Below are positions 36,542 to 46,563 of a stretch of 64,000 bases of DNA, piece after piece (the stretch's first letter is position 1; each line of letters begins with the position of its first letter). This stretch comes from a candidate division Zixibacteria bacterium HGW-Zixibacteria-1 (GTDB lineage: Bacteria; Zixibacteria; MSB-5A5; GN15; PGXB01): contig PGXB01000009.1 of assembly GCA_002838945.1 (NCBI GenBank), positions 1-64,000 on the forward strand, given 5' to 3'. Position numbers and translations under genes: made by a program. Under the pieces are notes generated by a model that had not been told where the DNA came from, did no database searches, and worked only from the letters and a program-made list of their open reading frames with translations.

Positions 36542-38890
36542 CTATTTCATCAGCATCATCTTATGGGTTTCGACATAGTCAGCGGCACGCAGACTGTAGA
36601 GATAGATGCCCGAGGCCAGTTTTGAGCCGTAGTCGTCGGTGCCGGTCCAGACAGTTTCATAATGGCCGGGAGCCTTAACCTCATCAACCAAAGTGGCCAC
36701 CTTCTGACCGAGGATGTTGATAATATCAAGAGTGACATGAGTGGCTTCGGGGATGTCATAGGCAATTACGGTTTGCGGGTTGAAAGGATTGGGAGAGTTG
36801 GAATAGAGACAGAACCGGGTCGGCATCGTTTCCGACGGCGATTTGTAGTCATAAGGATTATCGGGATCGCTGTCGGCGAAAATATTGACTAATGAACATT
36901 TGCCGCGAACATTGGCCGGATCCACATCGACGTAATGCGAATGCGCCGGAGCGGCATCATCATAAATTGATGCATTGGTGAAGTTGACATGTCCGTATTC
37001 ATAATAATAGGTGGGGGGTTCGCCGGGCGATGAATCGCCTACTTTATTGATGCCGTTGCAGTAAGTGCGATATTTGATAGTGGCTATCTTGACATTGTTA
37101 TCGCCGGTAGCCTCCAGGAATGTCCCGGGGCCATCATAATATATCGTGGCTGTTTTAAGACCATACGTGTAGGAAACGCCCGGCAGCTCGGCCACGACAC
37201 CGGTAATCTTGCAGTCGTCATTCTGAAGGAGATTGACGGTTACCGAAAACTGACCGATGTCGAAATTGGCGGCTATATAAAGAGGCTGATCGATAGTATT
37301 GTCACCATCGTAGGAGAATGGCGAATAAAAACGGCCCATTTGGAATTCGGCTTCGACCGATTCATAAGTAACTTCGTCCTGCGTTGCTTCAGCCTTGGCA
37401 AACCCTGTCGTATCTTCCATTTCAGTAAACCAGGTGAGATATTGGTCGACATAGCTGTCCTTGAAGTCAATAGTTACTGTCCGACTCTCATACTCGGGGA
37501 CAAACACGCCATCATCCACGTCGCAGGTGAGTGTAAGAAGGTGGACGAAATCTTCGGTGGGGGACATGTAGTTCACGGTTCTGTTGGCATCATAAACCTG
37601 GTAAGTGAAATAGGATTTATCCCCGTTGGTATGGAAAGCACCGTCAAAGGTCAGCGGATCGACCTGGTCATCACCGGCCACGTCGGGATATTCGAAAATA
37701 TCCGGCCAGGTGTAAACAATCGAAATGGCGCCGTTATTGTTAAGATTGGAATAATCACCGGCCGGGAAATTGTTTTTCATCAGAATATCAAATGTCACCG
37801 GCTCGTCTTTGATAATGTAATTGGTGTGGAGTTGAGATTTCAGGCCGGCGGTATAATGCGGAATCTGAACGCCGCCGTCTTCATAGGTTCCCACTTCGAA
37901 TAGTTCCTGACAAAATCCAAATGGGTAGACTAATGAATTGACATCATCAAAATTAACATAATTGAATGAATTGTCGCTCTGGCCGGGGATGAGATTGAAA
38001 TAGAAGGCATAATACCAATCTTCGGTTTCGTTCGGGGGCGTAAAGTAGGTCCATGGATAATCAAATAGAAATTGGAAATGAATGGTATTTCCGTTGACTG
38101 TGGGCGTGCAATATCCAGGTGTGCAACCATACATGGTTGGGAAAATCACCGGATTCATGTCGTACCCGGAGTATGTCAGATTGTCGCTGTCGAAAGTGAA
38201 ATAGTGGTTGAAACCGACCATGTTGAAGTTATGGGTGGCCTTGATTTCAACCCGGACAAGGTTATCGCCCAGAAGGGCCGTTTTTGTTTCAACGCCGAAA
38301 TCCGCCTGGTAATCAGCAATAGTAACGGTGCCGCCATCATAGGTACCCGGCGCCCAGGGAGTCGTGGCGCCGTTATAGGTCTCAACATAGCAGTAATCGC
38401 TGTTTTCCACGAAATCGACGGCGTGCGCGCTTAACTCGGGCTGGCAGTACGCCTGGAATCTAAACGCTACGTAAGAAACCGGAGCGACCGGAATTGGAAT
38501 CCCCGATGCCCCAAAGAGCTCGACGGCGATAACACCATTGGCCGGACTATGGGCGGCCAGGTAGTTTATCTGCCAGGACGTTTCATGAATAGCCCCATAA
38601 TATATCAATTCCGCAGGATTGAAATTAAGACGGACGACTATTTTTGTAACCTCTCCAGTCGGCAAAGGATCAACAAAACCTGTACCGTCGTCAAAGTAAA
38701 AGCTGAACGGCACGGTGACTTCTTGAGTTGGCCCGGTGCCGGTGCTGAAGAGCTCATCGGGATCACCCAAAATAAAATTCAGACGATCATTGCCGATCGC
38801 CATAGTGCCCGCCGAAGCAAAGCTGCCAAGAAGTAACAATATAAAACCGGTAATTAAAATGATGGGACCTTTTATCTTTATTGCAGTCAT
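36542..38890 (-). CDS. Large secreted protein with cohesin-like repeats and C-terminal sorting-type domain (paralogue)
   Basis: This protein of about 782 residues has a signal peptide in the first 28 residues ('GPIILITGFILLLLGSFASA'). Three or more beta-rich modules follow, with boundaries visible at 'GTYDGGTVTIADYQADFGV' and 'GTYEDGGVQIPHYTAGLKS', each followed by a 'KDEPVTFDI...NNF'-type strand. The C-terminal 80 residues ('YSNSPNPFNPQTVIAYDIP', 'ASGIYLYSLRAADYVETHKM') are nearly identical to those of the downstream paralogue and match the sorting-type domain of FCB-group exported proteins. The function is unknown; an adhesive or glycan-binding surface role is inferred. The ATG at 38890 follows GGAGGAGAAA. 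Confidence 0.8.
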   Translation of the reverse strand: MTAIKIKGPIILITGFILLLLGSFASAGTMAIGNDRLNFILGDPDELFSTGTGPTQEVTVPFSFYFDDGTGFVDPLPTGEVTKIVVRLNFNPAELIYYGAIHETSWQINYLAAHSPANGVIAVELFGASGIPIPVAPVSYVAFRFQAYCQPELSAHAVDFVENSDYCYVETYNGATTPWAPGTYDGGTVTIADYQADFGVETKTALLGDNLVRVEIKATHNFNMVGFNHYFTFDSDNLTYSGYDMNPVIFPTMYGCTPGYCTPTVNGNTIHFQFLFDYPWTYFTPPNETEDWYYAFYFNLIPGQSDNSFNYVNFDDVNSLVYPFGFCQELFEVGTYEDGGVQIPHYTAGLKSQLHTNYIIKDEPVTFDILMKNNFPAGDYSNLNNNGAISIVYTWPDIFEYPDVAGDDQVDPLTFDGAFHTNGDKSYFTYQVYDANRTVNYMSPTEDFVHLLTLTCDVDDGVFVPEYESRTVTIDFKDSYVDQYLTWFTEMEDTTGFAKAEATQDEVTYESVEAEFQMGRFYSPFSYDGDNTIDQPLYIAANFDIGQFSVTVNLLQNDDCKITGVVAELPGVSYTYGLKTATIYYDGPGTFLEATGDNNVKIATIKYRTYCNGINKVGDSSPGEPPTYYYEYGHVNFTNASIYDDAAPAHSHYVDVDPANVRGKCSLVNIFADSDPDNPYDYKSPSETMPTRFCLYSNSPNPFNPQTVIAYDIPEATHVTLDIINILGQKVATLVDEVKAPGHYETVWTGTDDYGSKLASGIYLYSLRAADYVETHKMMLMK

Positions 38891-39097
38891 TTTCTCCTCC
38901 ATGAATGTCAATCAAAGTTTCTAGTGTAAGTCAGCAAGCCGACATTTAGGATTTTTACATGTTGATTGGCGGCGGCGGCCGGATATGAAAAACAATATGC
39001 ATAAGAAAATGCATGGAGAAATTCCTCAAATTTTGATCTGATGCGGCAAGGAAGATGCTTATTGAAATGTTGATGACCCTATATCCCAGCCAATAAT

Positions 39098-39126
39098 AAT
39101 ATATCATTTATGACAATATCTGTCAA
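39098..39126 (-). promoter_or_regulatory. Sigma70 promoter of the second secreted protein
   Basis: On the minus strand, a perfect TTGACA (complement of 39121-39126), 17 bases, then TATATT (complement of 39098-39103). The leader to the ATG at 38890 is about 200 bases. The stretch 38891-39222 holds this promoter and leader, plus the divergent promoter of the GTPase gene, and no gene. Confidence 0.85.
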
Positions 39127-39178
39127 CTAATTAGAATGCCTATTTATAGGTCAAAAGGTTCGAATAATGTGATTTTTC

Positions 39179-39206
39179 TTGATTTTTGGGTAGATTTTCT
39201 TATGAT
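39179..39206 (+). promoter_or_regulatory. Probable promoter of the TGS GTPase gene
   Basis: TTGATT (39179-39184) and TATGAT (39201-39206) are 16 bases apart. GGAGGTGA at 39212-39219 is the ribosome binding site. The leader would be very short. Confidence 0.5.
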
Positions 39207-39222
39207 TCAGTGGAGGTGATTT

Positions 39223-40218
39223 ATGCCCGCGAATCTGCCGCCGCAGTATTACGAGCTGGAGCGCGAGTTTAAGGCCGAAAGGGATCCCCGGGAAAAACTT
39301 CGCTTGGCCCAGGAGCTGTTGGCAATGATGCCCAAGCACAAAGGGACCGACAAACTTCAGGCGGAGCTGAAGGGGAAAATCTCCAAACTTAAGCTGGAGA
39401 TTGAGGGAACCCAGAAAAAGCATGGCGCCCGGACGGTCGAGTCGTATGATCATATTGACCGTGAGGGTGCCGCCCAGATTGTTCTTATCGGCCCCCCGAA
39501 TTCCGGCAAATCAACCATTGTCGATGCTCTGACCGGAGCCAGGCCCTTAATCGGCGATTATCCTTATACCACCCGCACCCCTTTGGCCGGCATGGCCGAT
39601 TATGAAGCGGTTCAGCTTCAGCTGATCGACACGCCGCCGATAGCCCCTGATTACATGGAGAGTTTTGTTCCCAATCTGGTCCGGCAGGCCGATCTGGTGG
39701 TAGTCATCGTCGATGTTGCCACGACCGGTTTCGAAGAACGAGTCGATTGCGTCTTCAAACGTCTTGAGGAGAAGCGGATTATTCTGTCGGCAAATGTTCC
39801 CAAGGAGGTTGATGATCCGAGGTTTTATTATAAGAAGACGATTTTGGCGGCGCATAAATATCTCGAAGAAGGCGGCCAGGCGGGTCTGGAGCATCTCAGG
39901 ACCTTGTATCCCGATTTTACCGTTGTTCCGTCGTCGGTTCTTGATGACGAAATCATCTACAATTTTAAGCGGAGTCTTTTTAACTCATTGGGTGTCATAA
40001 GGATTTTTACCAAACGCGTCGGCCACGATCCCGATTTCAGAGATCCGATAGTTCTTCCGATCGGCGGAACCGTGGAGGAAGCCGCCTTTATTTTGCATAA
40101 AGATTTCGCGCGCAAGCTTCAATATGCCAAGGTTTGGGGTCAGGGTAAATTTGAGGGACAGCGGGTCAAGAACAACTATCAATTGATTGATGGTGATATT
40201 GTTGAGTTTCATATTTGA
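39223..40218 (+). CDS. DRG-like GTPase with TGS domain
   Basis: This 331-residue protein is like archaeal and eukaryotic DRG GTPases in order. A helical N-terminus ('REKLRLAQELLAMMPKHKGTDKLQAELKGKISKL') precedes the G domain with G1 'GPPNSGKST' (about 90-98) and a G2 region 'YPYTTRTPLAGM'. G3 is 'DTPPI', and a C-terminal TGS domain has 'DPIVLPIGGTVEEAAFILHKDF' and ends 'LIDGDIVEFHI'. The usual G4 NKxD is not present; the position reads 'ILSANVPKEVDD', so guanine specificity may be altered. DRGs bind ribosomes or translation factors; the role in bacteria is not settled. It precedes two tRNA genes. Confidence 0.85.
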   Translation: MPANLPPQYYELEREFKAERDPREKLRLAQELLAMMPKHKGTDKLQAELKGKISKLKLEIEGTQKKHGARTVESYDHIDREGAAQIVLIGPPNSGKSTIVDALTGARPLIGDYPYTTRTPLAGMADYEAVQLQLIDTPPIAPDYMESFVPNLVRQADLVVVIVDVATTGFEERVDCVFKRLEEKRIILSANVPKEVDDPRFYYKKTILAAHKYLEEGGQAGLEHLRTLYPDFTVVPSSVLDDEIIYNFKRSLFNSLGVIRIFTKRVGHDPDFRDPIVLPIGGTVEEAAFILHKDFARKLQYAKVWGQGKFEGQRVKNNYQLIDGDIVEFHI

Positions 40219-40294
40219 GGCAGGGGCATATCTTCCCGAATTTGTCCATTATTATTTGGAACCGATTTAAGGTAAATTTGTTAATAATATTAGC

Positions 40295-40323
40295 TTGACG
40301 GCCTGTCATACGTATATTATTAT
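40295..40323 (+). promoter_or_regulatory. Promoter of the tRNA genes
   Basis: TTGACG (40295-40300), 17 bases, TATTAT (40318-40323). Transcription would start near 40331, about ten bases before the first tRNA. Confidence 0.75.
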
Positions 40324-40339
40324 TAAGGCTTACTATTGC

Positions 40340-40413
40340 GGGCCCATAGCTCAGTTGGTTAGAGCAGCTGACTCATAATCAGCGGGTCCCAGGTTCGAGT
40401 CCTGGTGGGCCCA
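40340..40413 (+). tRNA. tRNA with CAT anticodon (Met, or Ile2 if lysidine-modified)
   Basis: This is a complete 74-base cloverleaf. The acceptor stem is GGGCCCA / TGGGCCC with discriminator A, the D arm is 'AGCTCAGTTGGTTAGAGC', the anticodon loop is CTCATAA in a stem GCTGA/TCAGC, and the T arm has GGTTCGAGTCC. CCA is not encoded. A CAT anticodon means either elongator methionine or AUA-reading isoleucine after TilS modification; I cannot tell which by eye. It does not look like the initiator, because the acceptor begins with a normal G-C pair and the anticodon stem lacks three G-C pairs. Confidence 0.93.
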
Positions 40414-40443
40414 GATGATATTTGAAAATTTGAGGATTTTAAC

Positions 40444-40517
40444 GGGCAATTAGCTCAGTTGGTTAGAGCGTTCGGTTCACATCCGAGAGGCCACTGGTTC
40501 GAATCCAGTATTGCCCA
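40444..40517 (+). tRNA. tRNA-Val (anticodon CAC)
   Basis: This is a 74-base cloverleaf. The acceptor stem is GGGCAAT / ATTGCCC with discriminator A, the D arm is 'AGCTCAGTTGGTTAGAGCG', the anticodon loop is TTCACAT reading GUG valine codons, and the T arm has GGTTCGAATCC. CCA is not encoded. It lies 30 bases after the CAT tRNA and is presumably processed from the same transcript, which would end at the terminator at 40624. Confidence 0.93.
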
Positions 40518-40623
40518 ATTGATAAAGATTATGGAGATGGCCATATTCATCGCTACTAACGCGGCAAATAAGAAAAGTGATGAAATAAAAATGGGCCCCT
40601 CAAAAAAGGTAAAGGAAAATCGG

Positions 40624-40661
40624 GCGCAGTCTTGGGTGTAAATTCAAGACTGCGCTTTTTT
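40624..40661 (+). terminator. Rho-independent terminator of the tRNA transcript
   Basis: An 11-bp perfect stem (GCGCAGTCTTG / CAAGACTGCGC) with a ten-base loop and six T residues. Confidence 0.92.
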
Positions 40662-40695
40662 AGTTATGTCTATTGGATCAAGTAAGGAGCGCGCG

Positions 40696-42878
<2,183 letters not shown>

Positions 42879-42914
42879 AAAAAATGTGTTAACTATAGAT
42901 TCTAACGAAAGCAC

Positions 42915-43292
42915 AGGAAGAGGAGAAAACGGTCGCGCTTTATGATTGAATGAAGTGAGGAAAGTCCGAGCTCCACAGAGCCATGGCGCCCGGTAACGCC
43001 GGGGCGGAGAGATCCGACGGAAAGTGCCACAGAAAATATACAGCCCACCTGAATGCCGCAAGGCCTTCAGCGGCAATGGTGAAATCGAGGTGTAAGAGAC
43101 CCCGTTCAGGCCGGGTAATCGGTCTGGAGGTAAACCCCGCCAGGAGCAAGGCCAAATAGGGAAAGAGGGGCTGGCTCGCCCCGTTTGATTTCCGGGTAGG
43201 CTGCATGGAACCGGCAGGCAACTGTCTGGTCAAGATAAATGACCGTACCGCCATTTATGGCGGAACAGAACTCGGCTTATTCTGCTCTTTCT
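42915..43292 (+). ncRNA. rnpB: RNase P RNA, bacterial class A
   Basis: About 378 bases hold all the universal RNase P RNA landmarks: GAGGAAAGTCCGAGCTCCACAG (CR-I, about 42956-42977), the central ACAGAAAATATACAGCC region, GGTAAACCCC, AGATAAATGACCG, and ACAGAACTCGGCTTAT (CR-V) near the end. The outer ends pair as stem P1 (42915-42926 with 43281-43292). The RNA cleaves tRNA 5' leaders. A -10-like TATAGAT at 42894-42900 could give it its own start. It lies between guaB and recJ. Confidence 0.95.
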
Positions 43293-43316
43293 GGCTTCTT
43301 ATAAAAGGAATCAGAA

Positions 43317-45065
43317 ATGAACTGGGCAACAAGGTCCGTCCCGCTCAAATGGGTAATTGCGCCCGAGCCGGATACCGAATTGCTTCAAGACATCGCCGTC
43401 AAAACCGGGCTGGAAAAGATAATCGTTAAGATTCTCTTTAACCGCCAGATCGACACGGTCGAAACCACTCAGAAATTTCTCCATCCCACCCTGGCTGATC
43501 TTCAGGATCCCTTTCTCCTGAACGGCATGGATAAGGCTGTCGAGAGAATTCTTGATGCTCTCCGTGAAAATGAAAAGATCATGGTTTATGGCGACTATGA
43601 TGTCGATGGCATCACCGCCGCATCGCTTTTGTATCTGGTGCTGAACAAGCTTGGTGCGCTGGTGTCTTATTATCTTCCCAATCGCCTGATTGAAGGGTAT
43701 GGTCTTTCGATTGACGGCATAAATGAGGCCAACGAAAAGGGTGTCTCGCTTATTATTTCGGTCGACACCGGCGTCACCGCCGTGCAGGAGGTGGAATTCG
43801 CCCGGTCCCTCGGTATCGAATGTATCCTGACCGATCACCATGAACCCGGGGAAGTCCTTCCCAAATCGGTTGCCCTGGTCAATCCCAAACTGAAAGAATG
43901 TAATTATATGCACGGCGATCTTTCGGGCGTTGGCGTTGCCTGGAAGCTGGCTGAGGCTTTGTATCAGCGATTGCAGCAGGACCGCAGCGAACTTGAGGAA
44001 CATCTCGATCTGGTGGCGTTGGGAACGTCCGCCGATATTGTCCCGCTGGTGGGTGAAAACAGGGTTCTGACAAAATTCGGCATCAGGCAGATAGCGCGGA
44101 CGACAAAACCTGGTCTGAAATCGCTGGCCTTTGTATCCGGGCTGATGGGTAAGGAGATCGGGACCGGTCAGGTGGTTTTCATTCTGGCGCCGCGCATCAA
44201 CGCCATCGGCAGGTTAGGCGATGCCGAACTGGCTATCAAACTGCTGACGACAAAAGACGAAAAGCTTGCTTCGGAAATCGCCCGCAAACTTGACCGGGAA
44301 AATCAGCGCCGCAAAAATATTGACGAAAAGACGCTCAATGATGCCCTCGAACAGATTCGCCAGGTGGTCAATCCCAAAGAGGACCGGGCCATTGTGCTCG
44401 CCTCCGAAGGATGGCACCAGGGAGTTATCGGAATCGTCGCCAGCCGGCTGGTGGAAAAATTCCATCTGCCCACGGTGATGATCGCGATTGACAACGGCGA
44501 GGGCAAGGGATCGGCGCGATCCATCCCCGGTTTCCATCTCTGCGATGCTTTGAAGGAGTGCGAAGATCTTCTGCTGCGTTATGGCGGCCATAAATATGCC
44601 GCCGGCCTGACGATCAAACCGGAGAATATTAACAGCTTCCGGGAAAGGCTCAAGGAAGTATCGAAGCGGATGCTGACCGATGAGGATCTGGTGGCCAAGT
44701 TGTTTATCGATTCGGGAATAGAACTTTCCCAGATTGACAACAAGCTTCTTGACGTCATTGAAACCTTCGCCCCCTTCGGGCCGCAAAACATGCGTCCCGT
44801 ATTTCTTACCCGTAACTGTGAAATACTGGGACAGCCCTATTGTGTCGGTAAGAATCACCTGAAGATGAAAGTCCGCAAGGGTGACGCCGTCTTTGATGTT
44901 ATCGGCTTTGGTTTCGGCGACTGGGCGCGTCGGTTGTCCAGCCGCGGCAGCCTGGTCGATCTTGTTTTCGTAATCGAGTATAACTCCTGGGACGGACATA
45001 CCAGAATCCAATTACGCTTGAAAGATATCAAGCTTGCGGCCGGGGATATGAGACAGTTCGGATAA
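43317..45065 (+). CDS. recJ: Single-stranded-DNA-specific exonuclease RecJ
   Basis: This 582-residue protein is the usual size for RecJ. DHH-family motifs are clear: 'IMVYGDYDVDGITAASLL' (motif I), 'IISVDTGVTA', 'CILTDHHEPGEVLP' (motif III), 'GDLSGVGVAWKLAEAL', 'ALGTSADIVPL', and the DHHA1 'RYGGHKYAAGLTI'. A C-terminal OB fold follows. It degrades single-stranded DNA 5' to 3' in recombination and mismatch repair. The start at 43317 follows the RNase P RNA closely. meaB begins five bases after its stop. Confidence 0.97.
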   Translation: MNWATRSVPLKWVIAPEPDTELLQDIAVKTGLEKIIVKILFNRQIDTVETTQKFLHPTLADLQDPFLLNGMDKAVERILDALRENEKIMVYGDYDVDGITAASLLYLVLNKLGALVSYYLPNRLIEGYGLSIDGINEANEKGVSLIISVDTGVTAVQEVEFARSLGIECILTDHHEPGEVLPKSVALVNPKLKECNYMHGDLSGVGVAWKLAEALYQRLQQDRSELEEHLDLVALGTSADIVPLVGENRVLTKFGIRQIARTTKPGLKSLAFVSGLMGKEIGTGQVVFILAPRINAIGRLGDAELAIKLLTTKDEKLASEIARKLDRENQRRKNIDEKTLNDALEQIRQVVNPKEDRAIVLASEGWHQGVIGIVASRLVEKFHLPTVMIAIDNGEGKGSARSIPGFHLCDALKECEDLLLRYGGHKYAAGLTIKPENINSFRERLKEVSKRMLTDEDLVAKLFIDSGIELSQIDNKLLDVIETFAPFGPQNMRPVFLTRNCEILGQPYCVGKNHLKMKVRKGDAVFDVIGFGFGDWARRLSSRGSLVDLVFVIEYNSWDGHTRIQLRLKDIKLAAGDMRQFG

Positions 45066-45070
45066 AGTTT

Positions 45071-46024
45071 ATGACGGTTTTGGATAAATTCAATCAGGGC
45101 GATCAAGCCGCTCTGGCGAAAATAATTTCATTTGTGGAAGATTACCAGGATGGCTATCGCGAGGTCCTGGGAAAGCTTTATCCCGAATCGGGCCGGGCAA
45201 CCCGGATAGGGTTTACCGGTCCGCCCGGTGCGGGCAAGTCATCTCTGGTTAATAATATCTCTAAGGCGCTGGCCTCAAACGGCAAAAAAGTGGCCGTAAT
45301 TGCCGTCGATCCGTCTTCCCCTTTCACCGGCGGAGCGCTTCTCGGCGACCGTATTCGCCTGACTGATATGCCCACCGACGGCACCATTTTTATCCGCTCA
45401 ATGGCGACCCGCGGCTCATCGGGGGGCCTGGCCGCCGCCACCGGGAATGTTGCCACCGTGCTGGATGCTTTCGGCTTCGATTTTATTCTGATCGAAACCG
45501 TCGGTGTCGGGCAGATTGAACTCGATATCGTTGATGCCTGCGACACCGTAATCGTGGTTCTGGTGCCGGAATCGGGAGATTCGATTCAAACACTCAAGGC
45601 CGGGCTGATGGAAATCGCAGATATTTTTGTGGTTAACAAGGCCGACCGTCCCGGCGCCGAGAATATCGTCATGGAATTGAACATGACGCTTGATCTCAAG
45701 CGTGATCAGATGACCTGGGATATACCGGTATTGTCTTCCGAAGCCATCAACAATAAAGGGACCGACATATTGCTTGAGAAGATGGGCCTGCATATGGATT
45801 ATGCGATAAAATCAGGCTGGTTGGAAAAACATCGCCGAAAACAGATTCGCAAGAAAATATACAACATCCTGACATATTACGTCGATAACATGATTCGCAG
45901 CCGTTTGGCCGATATGCCCGATCTCGAGAAAGCGGTGTCGGATATTTACACCGGCCAGGGCGATCCTTATTCGGCCTGCCGTGAGCTGGTCAAGCTGTCC
46001 GGTTTGACCATCAATAATTTTTAG
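45071..46024 (+). CDS. meaB: Methylmalonyl-CoA mutase-associated GTPase MeaB (ArgK family)
   Basis: This 317-residue G3E-type GTPase has the P-loop 'GFTGPPGAGKSSLVNNI', a Mg-binding 'AVDPSSPFTGGALLGDRIR', 'FIRSMATRGSSGGLA', 'ETVGVGQIELDI' and G4 'VVNKADRPGAEN'. MeaB gates delivery of adenosylcobalamin to methylmalonyl-CoA mutase and protects the enzyme from inactivation. The mutase genes lie 2 kb downstream, which supports that role. It is co-directional with recJ, five bases behind it. Confidence 0.95.
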   Translation: MTVLDKFNQGDQAALAKIISFVEDYQDGYREVLGKLYPESGRATRIGFTGPPGAGKSSLVNNISKALASNGKKVAVIAVDPSSPFTGGALLGDRIRLTDMPTDGTIFIRSMATRGSSGGLAAATGNVATVLDAFGFDFILIETVGVGQIELDIVDACDTVIVVLVPESGDSIQTLKAGLMEIADIFVVNKADRPGAENIVMELNMTLDLKRDQMTWDIPVLSSEAINNKGTDILLEKMGLHMDYAIKSGWLEKHRRKQIRKKIYNILTYYVDNMIRSRLADMPDLEKAVSDIYTGQGDPYSACRELVKLSGLTINNF

Positions 46025-46148
46025 ATTATAACCCCTCTTTAATTAACCCCTTATATATAATAAAGATAAGATAGTCAAGTCGTTGTTCGGAATTGACGAT
46101 ATTAAGCTATATAAACTTTATTGAATCAATTATCATCGGGGTTCAATT

Positions 46149-46532
46149 ATGTCGGAAAAAAGGGAATTTGTCGGACGGCAGGCCTGCGGCAATTTCAATC
46201 TGTTCGACCGAAACACCGGCGATTTTATCGGCCGGGTCGTGAATATGTCCATCAACGGCCTGATGCTGGTTTCGGACGAGCCGATTGAAGTGTCGAAACT
46301 TTTTCCATGTAAAATGGAATTGCCGGAGGAGATTCTTGAAAGCCGGCAACTGGTTTTTGATGCCGAAAGCAAATGGTGCAACAAGAATGCAGCGCTCAAT
46401 TGCTATGAGACCGGTTTCCTGATTCGCAATCTGTCCGATAAGGTCTGTGATATCGTCAGACTGCTGATGCATGAGCACTTTACCGAAAAGTCCGATGCCG
46501 TGAGTACCGCTTCGACAAAAGCGAAAGCATAA
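46149..46532 (+). CDS. PilZ-like domain protein
   Basis: This 127-residue protein has a small beta-barrel pattern ('GDFIGRVVNMSINGLMLVSDEP', then 'SKWCNKNAALNCYETGFLIRNL') that looks like PilZ. The family's c-di-GMP residues are RxxxR and [D/N]xSxxG. The NxSxxG part is present as 'NMSING', while the N-terminal RxxxR is not obvious, so binding of c-di-GMP is uncertain. It stands alone after meaB with no good ribosome binding site. It is probably a signalling adaptor of unknown target. Confidence 0.7.
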   Translation: MSEKREFVGRQACGNFNLFDRNTGDFIGRVVNMSINGLMLVSDEPIEVSKLFPCKMELPEEILESRQLVFDAESKWCNKNAALNCYETGFLIRNLSDKVCDIVRLLMHEHFTEKSDAVSTASTKAKA

Positions 46533-46563
46533 AACCAGATTGTCAATTTTGATAATTTTCTGA

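Noticed and set aside
40531-40641. Short frame of 36 codons between tRNA-Val and the terminator
   Set aside because: No ribosome binding site, no hydrophobic or conserved pattern, and its end lies in the terminator stem. Most simply it is the trailer of the tRNA transcript.
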